A stretch of 64,000 nt of DNA from Bacteroidota bacterium (GCA_018267615.1 JAFDYD010000010.1:15400-79399), one strand, 5' to 3'. Numbered from the stretch's first letter, positions 9,517 to 18,812 are shown. Numbers and translations are program-made. The notes: generated by a model from the sequence alone, not told the origin.

Positions 9517-10209
9517 TCCATAGTAGCTATCCGGTCCATGTTTTCTTTCATAATGTTTTTTTATCAGGGCATCTTTCAGCGTCTGCGCATTGCCGTTAAT
9601 CTGTTCAGTCAGGTAAGCCATTTTTGCGATCGCTTCCAAAACCGCGCTGTTATACACTGCCTTTTCAGCTGTTTTTCCCCACGTAAAAGGAGCGTGGCTT
9701 CCCACAAGAATCATTTCCAATTCTTCATAATTTAGATTATGATCCCGGAAATAATTCAACACCTGGAAACCGGTTTCATATTCATAATCTCCCTTGATCA
9801 TATCGTCATGCATCGGCGGTGCACATGGAATGCTCACCGTATGATGATCCGCATGCGTTGTGCCGTACACAGGGATATCACGCTGCGCCTGCGCCCACGC
9901 GGTTGCATACATCGAATGCGTGTGAACAATACTTCCGATTTTCTTCCAATGTTTATAAAGAACAGCATGCGTTTTTGTATCTGAGGATGGTTTTAATTTT
10001 CCATCAACAACATTTCCATCGAAATCAACAATCACCATTTTTTTGGGTGAAAGATTTTCATAAGGAACACCGCTTGGCTTGATGGCAAATACGCCAGACT
10101 TTCTATCCGCAACACTTACATTGCCAAAAGTAAAAATCACAAGACCCAATTTTGGCAATTGCATGTTTGCGTCGTAAGCCGACTGCCGGATATCTTCGTA
10201 TTTACTCAT
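9511..10209 (-). CDS. araD: L-ribulose-5-phosphate 4-epimerase
   Basis: 232 residues from MSKYEDIRQSAYD; E. coli AraD has 231. An in-frame ATG 35 codons upstream (10314) reads through a repeat element and encodes junk (SSIPIIPNIQ), so it was rejected. Class II aldolase/adducin fold with the zinc-site motif GSIVHTHSMYATAW, a third His region YGTTHADHHTVSIP, and the C-terminal DSYYGQ containing the conserved Tyr. Converts L-ribulose-5-phosphate to D-xylulose-5-phosphate, completing the pathway with AraA and AraB. A large repeat separates it from araB. Confidence 0.97.
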   Translation of the reverse strand: MSKYEDIRQSAYDANMQLPKLGLVIFTFGNVSVADRKSGVFAIKPSGVPYENLSPKKMVIVDFDGNVVDGKLKPSSDTKTHAVLYKHWKKIGSIVHTHSMYATAWAQAQRDIPVYGTTHADHHTVSIPCAPPMHDDMIKGDYEYETGFQVLNYFRDHNLNYEELEMILVGSHAPFTWGKTAEKAVYNSAVLEAIAKMAYLTEQINGNAQTLKDALIKKHYERKHGPDSYYGQ

Positions 10210-10238
10210 GATGTGATTGTAGTTGTTTGATGCGAAAT

Positions 10239-10447
10239 TGTCTGAACCGGGATTAGTCTGAACTTGGATGTTTGGGATTATTGGGATAGATGAGATAGGC
10301 AAGAAAATATTCAATAATCAACATTCAATTTTCAAGTCCAAGATCAAAATTTAATTTCTTATAACTTGAGTATTGAATATTTTCTTGCCTATCTCATCTA
10401 TCCCAATAATCCCACACATCCAAGTTCAGACTAATCCCGGTTAGACA
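10239..10447. repeat. GTCTGAAC/GGGAT element, full two-layer copy (araD-araB gap)
   Basis: The outer arms start with a doubled GTCTGAAC and run through GGGAT-nonamers to a shared GATAGGCAAGAAAATATTC, nearly identical over about 75 bp. The inner layer is heptameric: TCAA at 10311, 10318, 10325 and 10332 on the left, but TTGA only at 10366 and 10373 on the right, so the arms differ by two heptamers. The right end contains the araB stop codon at 10441-10443. Confidence 0.92.
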
Positions 10448-12120
10448 TTTTCCTCATTTGCATTCAATATAAAATTTCCCAACCTCTTATACTTCTCAAA
10501 TCTTTTCGCATACACATCAACGTTTTGTTTTGCAGGAAAATATTCAGTGTCAAATCCCTGGCCCATTGCATGCATGGCGTCTTCTACTTTTTCATAAATC
10601 CCGGCTGCTGTCGCCGCAAACATCGATGCGCCCATCGCACAGGTTTGTTCTGATTTATGTATCCGGATCGGTGCGTTCAAGATGTCAGACATCATCTGCA
10701 TAATGAACGGAGATTTTTTTGCCACACCGCCCAAACCGATCAAACCTTTAACCGTGATTCCTTCTTCTTTAAAACGATCTACGATTGCTTTTGCGCCAAA
10801 ACAAGTTGATTCCGCAATGGCTCTAAACATTCTTGGCGCATCTGTTCCCAAATTTAATCCTGTTGCAGCTCCTTTCAATAATTGGTTTGCATCGGGTGTT
10901 CTGCGTCCGTTGAACCAATCAACTGCTAGTTCGTTGTCTAGGGTGAGTGGAATCTTTGCGGCCTCTTTGCTCAATGCTGGAATGATCGCTGATATAGTTT
11001 CTTCTTTTATTTTTTGTGCAATAGTCGCTTCAACAGATTTTGAATTCGACAATATATTTTGCAAAGGCCATGATAAAATATTTCTGAACCACGCATATGC
11101 ATCACCGAAAGCCGACTGGCCAGCTTCCATTCCCATCATGCCCGGTATAACGGAGCCCGGTACCTGCCCGCAAATTCCTTTGACCAATTTGCCTTTTACT
11201 TCTTCTACCGGGGCCACGAGGATATCACAGGTAGAAGTTCCCATCACTTTGCTCAAATAATATGGTTCTATTTGTCCACCTACCGCACCCATATGTGCAT
11301 CGAACGCACCGACTCCAACGATCACATCTGTTGAAAGTCCGAGTCGTTGCGCCCATTCCTTACTCAAATAACCAGCGGGTTGATCTGCCGTATATGTTTT
11401 TATAAATAATTTTTCAGTAAAACCTTTTAGCAAAGGATCCAATGAAGAGAAAAAATGATCGGGTGGAAGTCCACCAAATTCTTCCGCCCATAATGCCTTG
11501 TGGCCCGCGCTGCAAACACTTCGCTTCATCTTTGCAATGTCGTTTCCTCCTGTTAATAGAAAAGGGATCCAGTCGCAATGTTCTACCCAGGAATAACAAT
11601 GCTGCTGCACTGCTTTATCTTCTTTTAATATGTGCAACAATTTTGCCCAGAACCATTCTGATGAATAAACACCTCCGACAAATTGCAAATAATTTGGTGT
11701 GATTTTTTTTGCATGCTCATTGATCGACGCTGCTTCTTTTACGGCAGTGTGATCTTTCCATAACACGAACATCGCATTTGGATTTTTTTCAAAACCAGGC
11801 AGCATGGAAAGTGGCGTTCCTGATTTGTCAACGGCTATTGGTGTTGATCCTGTTGTGTCAATTGAAATTGCCCTCACTTTGTTTGATGCGACGCCTGATT
11901 TGTTCAAGCATTCTTTGATAGATTGCTCCAGTCCTTCAACATAGTCTGCAGGATGTTGCCTGAATTGATTGATGGATGGATCGCAATACAACCCGTCTCT
12001 CCATCTTGGATAATAGAAGAGGGCAGAGGCTATTTCGGTTCCATTATTCGCAACCACAATAACAGAACGAACGGAATCTGTACCATAATCTACTCCAATT
12101 ACAAATGCATCATTTTTCAT
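10441..12120 (-). CDS. araB: Ribulokinase
   Basis: 559 residues, FGGY carbohydrate kinase family. Phosphorylates L-ribulose to L-ribulose-5-phosphate with ATP. The N-terminal ATPase-like motif FVIGVDYGTDSVRSVIV and the C-terminal domain with LGGVAKKSPFIMQMMSD and EQTCAMGASMFAA are typical of AraB. First structural gene after the regulator and followed by araD and araA. The final codons (Asn-Val-stop) fall inside the end of the GTCTGAAC repeat. A candidate AraR box lies about 53 nt upstream of the start. Confidence 0.97.
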   Translation of the reverse strand: MKNDAFVIGVDYGTDSVRSVIVVANNGTEIASALFYYPRWRDGLYCDPSINQFRQHPADYVEGLEQSIKECLNKSGVASNKVRAISIDTTGSTPIAVDKSGTPLSMLPGFEKNPNAMFVLWKDHTAVKEAASINEHAKKITPNYLQFVGGVYSSEWFWAKLLHILKEDKAVQQHCYSWVEHCDWIPFLLTGGNDIAKMKRSVCSAGHKALWAEEFGGLPPDHFFSSLDPLLKGFTEKLFIKTYTADQPAGYLSKEWAQRLGLSTDVIVGVGAFDAHMGAVGGQIEPYYLSKVMGTSTCDILVAPVEEVKGKLVKGICGQVPGSVIPGMMGMEAGQSAFGDAYAWFRNILSWPLQNILSNSKSVEATIAQKIKEETISAIIPALSKEAAKIPLTLDNELAVDWFNGRRTPDANQLLKGAATGLNLGTDAPRMFRAIAESTCFGAKAIVDRFKEEGITVKGLIGLGGVAKKSPFIMQMMSDILNAPIRIHKSEQTCAMGASMFAATAAGIYEKVEDAMHAMGQGFDTEYFPAKQNVDVYAKRFEKYKRLGNFILNANEENV

Positions 12121-12172
12121 ACAACAAACGATGGATGGTATTCATGTCAAATTAACACTTATTATTTGTCTT

Positions 12173-12194
12173 CCAAAAAAAATCGTGAATTATA
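12173..12194 (-). promoter_or_regulatory. Candidate AraR operator upstream of araB
   Basis: CC-A8-TCGTGAAT-TATA on the plus strand. An almost identical box (CC-A6-T-AA-TCGTGAAT-ATA) occurs upstream of araR at 12966-12987, the only other copy I saw. Both lie 45-55 nt before the start codon they face. On the minus strand the TTTTGG part could also serve as a -33 element with a TTAATTTG-like -7 box about 19 nt later. Confidence 0.55.
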
Positions 12195-12213
12195 ATTGCA
12201 AGGGCGCAGAATA

Positions 12214-12921
12214 TTACATTAACAGTTTATCGGGATTGGGAATGAAATTCAGAAATGCCTGGAAATTTGCCCTGTATTTCTTTTTATTGAGCTTATAATA
12301 AAACGCGCCTTTCTTTGAATTGAGTTTGTCTTTTTCTTTCTGCTTAATTAGTAATTGGGTTGACAATACTTTGCGACTAAAATTACGATTATCGAATTTT
12401 GTGTCGTAAATTTTTTCGTAAAGCGTTTGCAATTGCGGAATGGTGAATTTTTGCGGCAGCAATTCAAACAAAATAGGGTGGAGCGCGGCCTTATATCGCA
12501 ATTTTTTTTGAGCCAGCTTTACCATGTCCTCATGATCAAAAATTAGTTTCGGTCTTTCTTCGAGTAAGAACCACTCTGCATGATAATCGTGGCTGAGTTG
12601 TTTTTCGTATTGATGAATATCGATGAGCGCAAAATAAGCAGTGGAAATGGTTCTTTCCATCGGATCACGGTGCGGGTCGCTGAAGGTTTGCAACTGTTCA
12701 AGATAAACGCCATTGAGTCCGGTCAGTTGCTGCAGTATGCGGTCGGCGGCTTGTTCCAGACTTTCTTCCGATTTCACGAAACCACCCATCAAACTCCATT
12801 TGTTTTTCTCGGGCTCTATACCGCGTTGTATCAGTAGTAATTTTATGTCGAAGCCATCAAATCCAAAAATGATGCAGTCAATAGCGGAAAGCACACGTGT
12901 TTGTCCCGAATATTTTGTCAT
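12214..12921 (-). CDS. araR: AraR-type Nudix-fold transcriptional regulator of arabinose use
   Basis: 235 residues: a Nudix-like domain (about 10-150) followed by a C-terminal winged-helix domain (about 155-235; FTIPQLQTLYEKIYD). The Nudix box begins normally (GGFVKSEES) but the catalytic REUXEE segment reads RILQQL, so hydrolase activity is unlikely and the domain probably senses ligand. This matches the AraR family characterised in Bacteroides thetaiotaomicron, which binds L-arabinose and represses the ara genes. It heads the araBDA-transporter block; the candidate operator upstream of both araB and its own start suggests autoregulation. The symbol is given by family and context. Confidence 0.87.
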   Translation of the reverse strand: MTKYSGQTRVLSAIDCIIFGFDGFDIKLLLIQRGIEPEKNKWSLMGGFVKSEESLEQAADRILQQLTGLNGVYLEQLQTFSDPHRDPMERTISTAYFALIDIHQYEKQLSHDYHAEWFLLEERPKLIFDHEDMVKLAQKKLRYKAALHPILFELLPQKFTIPQLQTLYEKIYDTKFDNRNFSRKVLSTQLLIKQKEKDKLNSKKGAFYYKLNKKKYRANFQAFLNFIPNPDKLLM

Positions 12922-12965
12922 AATGCAGTAGCGTGGTCAGGGCGCACGATATCAGTTATCGTTTC

Positions 12966-12987
12966 CCAAAAAATAATCGTGAATATA
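12966..12987 (-). promoter_or_regulatory. Candidate AraR operator upstream of araR (autoregulation)
   Basis: Second copy of the box described at 12173-12194, differing by a one-base indel in the A-run, 45 nt before the araR start. Its presence at exactly the two promoters of the araR/araB pair is the main evidence. Confidence 0.55.
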
Positions 12988-13039
12988 CTCAAAATTGATT
13001 TGCCGGGTAAAAATAGCAGGAATTTAAAATGATATTTTG

Positions 13040-14629
13040 CTAACCGGGCAGCAAAAATCCCAGCGAGAAGCTCGACTTGACCCCGGTCAATAATGAGTGC
13101 AAAAGATAGTATGAAAAATAGCGTGATGGGTCGCGCTTATAATCCACTTTGCCTGTCCTTTTCGATTCCGCTAAGGTTTTGTCCTTATTTTTAGGAACGA
13201 TAAAGTTCTTCAGAAAAAAAGACTTGAACTTGTCTTTCTTTTTTTCATCCGGCTTTTCTCTAAGTTTGTCGATCACGAGTTGATGATATTCGCCTACAAT
13301 TTTTCCTGTAGATTTTTCTTCGTCGAGTCTGAATTGAAAAGATAAACTATTCAATAACCCGGATTCAATATGAATTTTTCCGAGATTTTCTGCAGATGCA
13401 TTTAGTGTTGTCAGGTCAAGATCATTGAAAGCGCCATCCACTTCGTATTCATTTTGTTTTTGCAAGGGAAATTGCATCAATGCGCGGACGCTGCCAGAAC
13501 CCATCAACGAGCCTTCCACTTTCATTTTCATATATGCGGGATCGTTAGACATCGGATGATTGATAAATGGAGAAATGCCAACTCGCAAATGCAATATTTT
13601 AAGTATCCCTGTTTGCTTACCTTTTTTTGGAAATTCTTCATATTCGAAATACGTGTTGCCGATCGATATATCTTTTACGCGAATTTCCAGTGGAATTGTT
13701 TTAAAATATTCAGCCGGCAAAGGCTTTGTCTTAGTTTCTAATGGCAATCTCCGGTCGCGAAATGCGTATATCCTGTTTTGGCGAACACTGATTTTTTCCG
13801 CGATTAATTTTTTATTGATCAATTGCATCATATCGATTTTTTCAATATCGATACCGGCACTCATACTTTCAATATAATCGACCTGGTGTCCTTGTTTTTC
13901 TCCCATTTGAAACTTATTCAACAGCGGCACTATCCTGCATGTATCAATATGAAAAAGTGATTTCTTACTATCGAGCACCAGGCCTTTGATATGTATAGAT
14001 TGATAGGCGTCGGCGATCACATATTTCACATTTGGCGCAAATGCATGAAAGGCGCCGAACGAAAAATTATTTTTGTCGAAAGACTTATTCAGGCTATCTA
14101 TTTTTATTGATTCAATGGTGCAGTTTCCCTCGAAGGAAATTTTTTCCTGGTTTCTTTCTTGTATCGAAGCTTTGATATCTGAAAGTCGCAATTCGTTTAT
14201 GGAAACACTTTCAAATGGCGCATTCATTCCTTCAGGATAATCTTTTTTGTCCAATAGAAATTGATCTAGATTTATTTCGCCACTATCGAGTAGTATATTT
14301 CTTGCAACTAATTTTTTATCGGACAATAATTGGAGGAGATGAATTCCATTTGCCGAAACATGTTTTATTGAAAGCTCATGTTGATGTTTTGTGTTTTCGG
14401 GAGAAAGATATTTTACGACAAGATCGTCAATAACCAATGAAGATTTGATGATGCTCATGTGCACCGACGAATATGTCAGTTGAATAGATGCCGGAAGTTG
14501 TGTTAATGCAGTTTTGATTTTTCTATTGGCTATTGCGTCCAATATAAAAAAAACGGATACCAACACCAGGCAAAGAGCCACGATGATGATAAGTATTTTT
14601 TTTGACGGGGCTGACGGTTTTTTTGTCAT
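13040..14629 (-). CDS. AsmA/DUF748-like membrane-anchored protein
   Basis: 529 residues. One N-terminal membrane segment (about 11-31, ILIIIVALCLVLVSVFFIL) is followed by a long beta-rich body with repeating patterns of LDSGEINLD and IHIESGLL type, as in AsmA, TamB and DUF748 proteins that bridge the envelope or modulate outer-membrane assembly. The DUF748-like start (ANRKIKTALTQLP...IQLTYSSVHMSIIKSSLVIDDL) is recognisable. The C-terminus is basic, then hydrophobic (YYLLHSLLTGVKSSFSLGFLLPG). No enzymatic motif. Unrelated in function to the neighbouring ara genes; it starts 118 nt upstream of araR on the same strand with no hairpin between. Confidence 0.6.
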   Translation of the reverse strand: MTKKPSAPSKKILIIIVALCLVLVSVFFILDAIANRKIKTALTQLPASIQLTYSSVHMSIIKSSLVIDDLVVKYLSPENTKHQHELSIKHVSANGIHLLQLLSDKKLVARNILLDSGEINLDQFLLDKKDYPEGMNAPFESVSINELRLSDIKASIQERNQEKISFEGNCTIESIKIDSLNKSFDKNNFSFGAFHAFAPNVKYVIADAYQSIHIKGLVLDSKKSLFHIDTCRIVPLLNKFQMGEKQGHQVDYIESMSAGIDIEKIDMMQLINKKLIAEKISVRQNRIYAFRDRRLPLETKTKPLPAEYFKTIPLEIRVKDISIGNTYFEYEEFPKKGKQTGILKILHLRVGISPFINHPMSNDPAYMKMKVEGSLMGSGSVRALMQFPLQKQNEYEVDGAFNDLDLTTLNASAENLGKIHIESGLLNSLSFQFRLDEEKSTGKIVGEYHQLVIDKLREKPDEKKKDKFKSFFLKNFIVPKNKDKTLAESKRTGKVDYKRDPSRYFSYYLLHSLLTGVKSSFSLGFLLPG

Positions 14630-14694
14630 TGCTCAATGCGGATTGATAAATAATAACAATGACTATGAAATAAAAGTGCCGGAATTATAAAGAG

Positions 14695-14718
14695 GAAGGC
14701 AGCAATATTGCTGCCTTC
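14695..14718. repeat. 24-bp perfect palindrome
   Basis: GAAGGCAGCAAT followed at once by its exact reverse complement, no loop. It lies in the gap between the start of the AsmA-like gene and the stop of the phospholipase gene. It could be a terminator stem or a dyad-symmetric protein site; there is no flanking T-tract. Confidence 0.75.
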
Positions 14719-14825
14719 GATTGTGCCAAACCATTCACAAACCCGTTTAATAAAGGTAGTATTGGGGAATTCATGCTACAATACCACGAATGGGGAAATT
14801 TTGATTGCGTTGATCAGTTGAGGAT

Positions 14826-14889
14826 AAGAGCGGAGAAACAGAGCGGAGAGCGAAGAGTTGTGCGCTCCCCGCTCTGTTTCTCCGCTCTT
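14826..14889. repeat. GAGCGGAG hairpin, copy 1 (27-bp arms)
   Basis: Arms 14826-14852 and 14863-14889 with one mismatch and a 10-nt loop. Units are roughly heptameric (CGCTCTC, CGCTCTG, TTTCTC). It ends 4 nt from the phospholipase stop codon. Two relatives occur at 44042-44100 and 44493-44552. Confidence 0.9.
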
Positions 14890-14893
14890 CTCT

Positions 14894-17467
14894 TCACCCC
14901 GCCATCGCAGGATCGCTGTAAGATGCTTTTCCGATTTCAACACGGCCCGCATATCTTTTTTCAAAAACTTTATTGCCTGTTACACGAACTGTGAAATCGT
15001 ACCAGCCATAACTTTTGTTCAGGTCGATTACAATACTTGCGTGTGAGCCACTACTACCGGAGTTGTTTAGAATTTGCGTGCGCGTCCCTGATTTATATGA
15101 ATTGTCTTCGATCTCCACATTATAACGGGTAGGGTTATCCTCATTGAATAGCTGGACTTCAATATTACCTGTGAGTTTATTTTTACCATCACGGTGATTG
15201 ATACAAAAAATATTTATCAATGGATCATTAGCATTTCCTTTGAATTCGCGGAAGAACCCATTAGGCCCATATACACGGAGATGATACATTTCATTTTCAA
15301 AATGATCAAGTGGCCATGAATCCGTCAATGCGTCGCCGGGTGACACTGCGTATGCCCATGTTCTCACTGCTTCAAAAAGCGCCTTACCATCTTTGTCTTT
15401 ATTTGGACTGAGAAAATTTCCAGGGGCATATACATTGAAGGGAGAACCAGCAGACTCTTTTTCAAAAATTTCATTCTTCACTTCCAGCTTAATTCCGAAA
15501 TTTTTTTTATCCGTGCTTAACCTTCCATCTACATCCAATTGATAGGGCAATGCACAGGAAGCACGTATGCCTTTTTCCTGTTTTGGCATCCAGTCAACCG
15601 GCTTGCGTTCTTTTACAAGATCAATATCTGTTTTTGAAAGACGCCGGTAATTATTCGGAACATCTTTGAATTTCGCTTTGTGAACAGATTCAATAAATAA
15701 ATCTTTTGATAGAAATTCCGGGTAATTTATTTTTTCGCCACGATAAGGACGGAATACGGAACTAAGATCGCCACAAACGGTGCGTCGCCAACTGCTGATA
15801 TTTGTCTCCTCAACTTTTTTCCCTGTTTTATGTGTGAGGAATTTTTCTAGAAATTGTAAACAGGAAGTATGATCGAATACCTGCGAGTTTACCCATCCGC
15901 CCCGGCTCCATGGCGATGCAACGACCATGGGTACACGATAACCAAGTCCGATCGCACTTTCGCGCGCTGCGGACGCGGAATATGCTTTCTTCAACATCTG
16001 TTGTTCAAAACTTACAAAATCTACACTGCTGTCAACGCCTTTAGAAGTTGAACCGGTTTCTGCTCTGCGCGGATCAGGCGCTACAAATGGGGGAACATGA
16101 TCAAAATATCCATCGTTCTCATCATAAGTGAGAATGAATATTGTTTTCTTCCAAACTTCCGGATTCTGTGTAAGGATGTCTAACGCTTCAGAAACATACC
16201 AGGCGCCATACCATGCCGAACTGGGATGATCCGAAAAACTTTCAGGCGCAACAAGCCAGGAAACCGTTGGAAGATTTCCGGTTTTCACATCTTCCCTGAA
16301 CTGATGAAAGATATCACCCTTCGGAATTTTTACTTCTCTTTCAACATCGCCATCTTTATAATTGAGTGTGGTCATTTCATGATAATGCGGATCTTTTTTA
16401 TTTGTGGTGAATGCTTTCTCATGCAGATTTTTTTCAAATTGTGAAAGCTTTTCATAATTTTCAGGCGTGTATTTTTTCAATTCTTCCTGCGCGCTGTTCA
16501 ACATCGTCATTTTTTCTTTCAGCTTATTTCTCAGTTCAACGGATTCTTTGCTGGATGGCGCGATCGAACGAAGCTGATCTTCCAATAAATTGATTTCACC
16601 AGGAAGTGATTCAGATATTTTTTTCAAAAAAGAAATATAACCAGGTGTAAACCTGATATTGTATTGATTGAACCATTGCAGTGGACTATCTCCAAAATTT
16701 CCGAGCCATGCATCTTCTTCATCAGATAATCCCAATGGCATGCTCAATTCATTCTGATAAATTTTCCAGGAGATATTATTTTCTTCGAGGCGTTCGGGAA
16801 AACTCGGCCATTGCACTTCTGATCCATAATCAACATTTTCATTCCACACATTTGCATAGGTAGAATCATTTTGTTTTTCCCGGATTGTTCCTGTCCAGAA
16901 AAAAAGACGATTCGGAGTTGTACCGGTCAGCGATGAACAAAAATGCTGATCACAAATGGTGAATGCATCTGCCAGCGCATAATAAAACGGAATATCTTGT
17001 CGTGTGTAATATCCCATTGTCAATGGCATCGCCGCATAGTCTTTATCGCCTGATTGTTTTACATCGAGCCACTTGTCGAATTTTCCATGATTTCTTGCAT
17101 CTACCTGGTTGGTCCATGAATGCGGTAGAGAATGCATCCATGTGGCTTTACTATTTTTAAAATCCATTCGAAAGGGAGGATAAGTTTCACCTGCTGCATT
17201 TGTTTGCAGCCAAACCGGATTTTTATCGGGCAACTGAATCGCACGAGGATCATTGAATCCGCGAACTCCCTGTAGTGTTCCATATGTATGATCGAAAGAT
17301 CGATTCTCCTGCATCAGCAAAACAACATGCTCCGCATCCAGGTAAGTACTTCCTGGTTGTGGATCGATCGCCAGTGCTTTTTGAATGGATGCAGGTAATG
17401 CATTGAAAATACCCGCGCCGCCTGAAAGCAAAGTTGCCTTCTTGATAAATTCTCTTCTTGTATCCAT
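14894..17467 (-). CDS. Tat-exported phosphocholine-specific phospholipase C family protein
   Basis: 857 residues from MDTRREFIKKATLL; an ATG 40 codons upstream lies in a repeat and gives no sensible peptide. The N-terminus is a twin-arginine signal (RREFIKKA). The phosphoesterase domain spans about 35-520 with the family motifs HVVLLMQENRSFDHTYGT, TWMHSLPHSWTNQ, IFILTYDENDGYFDHV and a proline-rich PMVVASPWSRGG. Two beta-rich C-terminal repeats follow (about 640-850), as in non-haemolytic PlcN-type enzymes (DUF756 pair). It hydrolyses phosphodiester bonds of phospholipids or related phosphomonoesters outside the cytoplasm; the exact substrate is inferred. Length matches this family. Confidence 0.9.
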   Translation of the reverse strand: MDTRREFIKKATLLSGGAGIFNALPASIQKALAIDPQPGSTYLDAEHVVLLMQENRSFDHTYGTLQGVRGFNDPRAIQLPDKNPVWLQTNAAGETYPPFRMDFKNSKATWMHSLPHSWTNQVDARNHGKFDKWLDVKQSGDKDYAAMPLTMGYYTRQDIPFYYALADAFTICDQHFCSSLTGTTPNRLFFWTGTIREKQNDSTYANVWNENVDYGSEVQWPSFPERLEENNISWKIYQNELSMPLGLSDEEDAWLGNFGDSPLQWFNQYNIRFTPGYISFLKKISESLPGEINLLEDQLRSIAPSSKESVELRNKLKEKMTMLNSAQEELKKYTPENYEKLSQFEKNLHEKAFTTNKKDPHYHEMTTLNYKDGDVEREVKIPKGDIFHQFREDVKTGNLPTVSWLVAPESFSDHPSSAWYGAWYVSEALDILTQNPEVWKKTIFILTYDENDGYFDHVPPFVAPDPRRAETGSTSKGVDSSVDFVSFEQQMLKKAYSASAARESAIGLGYRVPMVVASPWSRGGWVNSQVFDHTSCLQFLEKFLTHKTGKKVEETNISSWRRTVCGDLSSVFRPYRGEKINYPEFLSKDLFIESVHKAKFKDVPNNYRRLSKTDIDLVKERKPVDWMPKQEKGIRASCALPYQLDVDGRLSTDKKNFGIKLEVKNEIFEKESAGSPFNVYAPGNFLSPNKDKDGKALFEAVRTWAYAVSPGDALTDSWPLDHFENEMYHLRVYGPNGFFREFKGNANDPLINIFCINHRDGKNKLTGNIEVQLFNEDNPTRYNVEIEDNSYKSGTRTQILNNSGSSGSHASIVIDLNKSYGWYDFTVRVTGNKVFEKRYAGRVEIGKASYSDPAMAG

Positions 17468-17487
17468 GAGCTTTGAATAAGTAATAT

Positions 17488-17510
17488 GAAAATATGAAAA
17501 TGTGGGAAAT
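17488..17510. repeat. Short GAAAAT/GGGAAAT periodic run
   Basis: ATGAAAAT-type octamers running into GTGGGAAAT-type nonamers, immediately adjacent to the GTCTGAAC element. Similar units recur at 40013-40050. No complementary arm seen here. Confidence 0.45.
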
Positions 17511-17724
17511 GTGGGAAATATGTCTGAACTGGGATGTGTGGAATTATTGGGATATATGAGATGGGTGATAAAATATTCAATATTCAACTCTCAATGCTCA
17601 ATTTTCAAGTCTGAAAGTCAGAGTTTGATTTCTTCCAACTTGAGTGTTGAGTGTTGAGTGTTGATTATTGAGTGTTGAATATTTTCTCCTAAATCCCAAT
17701 AATCCCACACATCCTAGTTCAGAC
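17511..17724. repeat. GTCTGAAC/GGGAT element, full two-layer copy (phospholipase-PorP gap)
   Basis: Between GTCTGAAC and AAAATATTC the left outer arm has four nonamers and the right has three, a 9-nt difference. The inner heptamers number five on the left (TCAA at 17577, 17584, 17591, 17598, 17605) and six on the right (TTGA at 17640, 17647, 17654, 17661, 17668, 17675), a 7-nt difference. It ends 3 nt from the stop codon of the PorP-like gene. Confidence 0.92.
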
Positions 17725-17727
17725 GGT

Positions 17728-18759
17728 TTAAAATCTTGGACACTGAACCTGTCTGCTTCTGTCTTCCTGTGAAGGTTTTTTAATATAGATGAGAGATATT
17801 TCGATACCGCCGCGTCCTTGCGACGCAGTTTTGAAAGCAGAAACGTTGACATCGTAGGTCATTCCCAGATTAAAACTTCCATAATCCAATCCGATATAAG
17901 GAATGATCGCATCATTCACATTACTGAAGCGAACCCAACTTCCGAAATAAACATTCACGGGTGATTTTTCGTCGTTGTTTGCATTTACCTGCAGTGCTCC
18001 TCCCATTACAAATTCTTTTGCTGTGGCCTGGCTGTTGAAAAGTCCGCTCAAATAAATGGTAGTCGCATTGCCAGTCGGAAAATATCCGCCGGCATGAACA
18101 GTGAGTCGTGTGGGTAAAATAATATTATCTGCACCCAAAAATGATTCTTTGGGTTGATTGAGATGATACAATGATGTTCCAAAATAAACCGAGTTGGTCC
18201 CGTTAAGTGTTCCGTTATATAACGCTCCAATATTCATATCGAAATATTGAATATTCAATTGACGCGAATTCACTATTTCTGTTGGAGATGGTAACCAGCT
18301 TCCATCAATCTGCAATCCATCCTGGAAACGTAATCTTGGTCCATCGAGAAATTTACTTGCATAAGTTCCCTGGAAACCCACACCGATTGTATGCAATCCT
18401 TCTTCATCGAGGGCTTTATGATATGCTGTAGAAAGAGAAATATAATTGCTTGTCAAAATTCCATTGGCAGTTTTATCACTCATTGCCATCAATCCAATAC
18501 CCCATGCATCATTTTGAGGAACCATATCGGCAGCGATATTTGCATCAACAGATACCGTAGACGTGATATAAGCATTGTTGACTGAGGGCCATTGATTGCG
18601 ATAGTTGCCGGCAACTCTCAGCACGCCGTTGAATTTACCCGTCAACGCAGGATTCAAGGTCAGCGGTGACGCAAAAAATTGCGAGAACGCCGGATCCTGC
18701 GCCTCTGCTGCCGTTGCAAATGCCACAGCCAGGATAAAGGTTAAGATTAAGTTTTTCAT
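17728..18759 (-). CDS. PorP/SprF family type IX secretion-associated membrane protein
   Basis: 343 residues with a signal peptide (MKNLILTFILAVAFATAAEAQ) and the family start DPAFSQFFASPLTLNPALTG. The rest is an outer-membrane beta-barrel pattern with strand repeats (VYFGTSLYHLNQP, TIYLSGLFNSQ, IIPYIGLDYGSFNLGMTYDVN). PorP/SprF proteins cooperate with type B C-terminal-domain cargo of the type IX secretion system; SprF is needed for SprB in Flavobacterium. It lies 53 nt downstream of, and on the same strand as, the giant PKD protein, which ends in such a domain. The last residues (VQCPRF) look non-family, perhaps from repeat insertion shifting the stop. Confidence 0.92.
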   Translation of the reverse strand: MKNLILTFILAVAFATAAEAQDPAFSQFFASPLTLNPALTGKFNGVLRVAGNYRNQWPSVNNAYITSTVSVDANIAADMVPQNDAWGIGLMAMSDKTANGILTSNYISLSTAYHKALDEEGLHTIGVGFQGTYASKFLDGPRLRFQDGLQIDGSWLPSPTEIVNSRQLNIQYFDMNIGALYNGTLNGTNSVYFGTSLYHLNQPKESFLGADNIILPTRLTVHAGGYFPTGNATTIYLSGLFNSQATAKEFVMGGALQVNANNDEKSPVNVYFGSWVRFSNVNDAIIPYIGLDYGSFNLGMTYDVNVSAFKTASQGRGGIEISLIYIKKPSQEDRSRQVQCPRF

Positions 18760-18812
18760 AGATATTGAATTAATACAAACTATACAATCACACGGTCATC
18801 ATTTTTCTTCGG

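Noticed and set aside
10210..10314. Extended N-terminus for AraD
   Set aside because: The 35 extra residues are the translation of a repeat arm; the internal Met gives the standard length.
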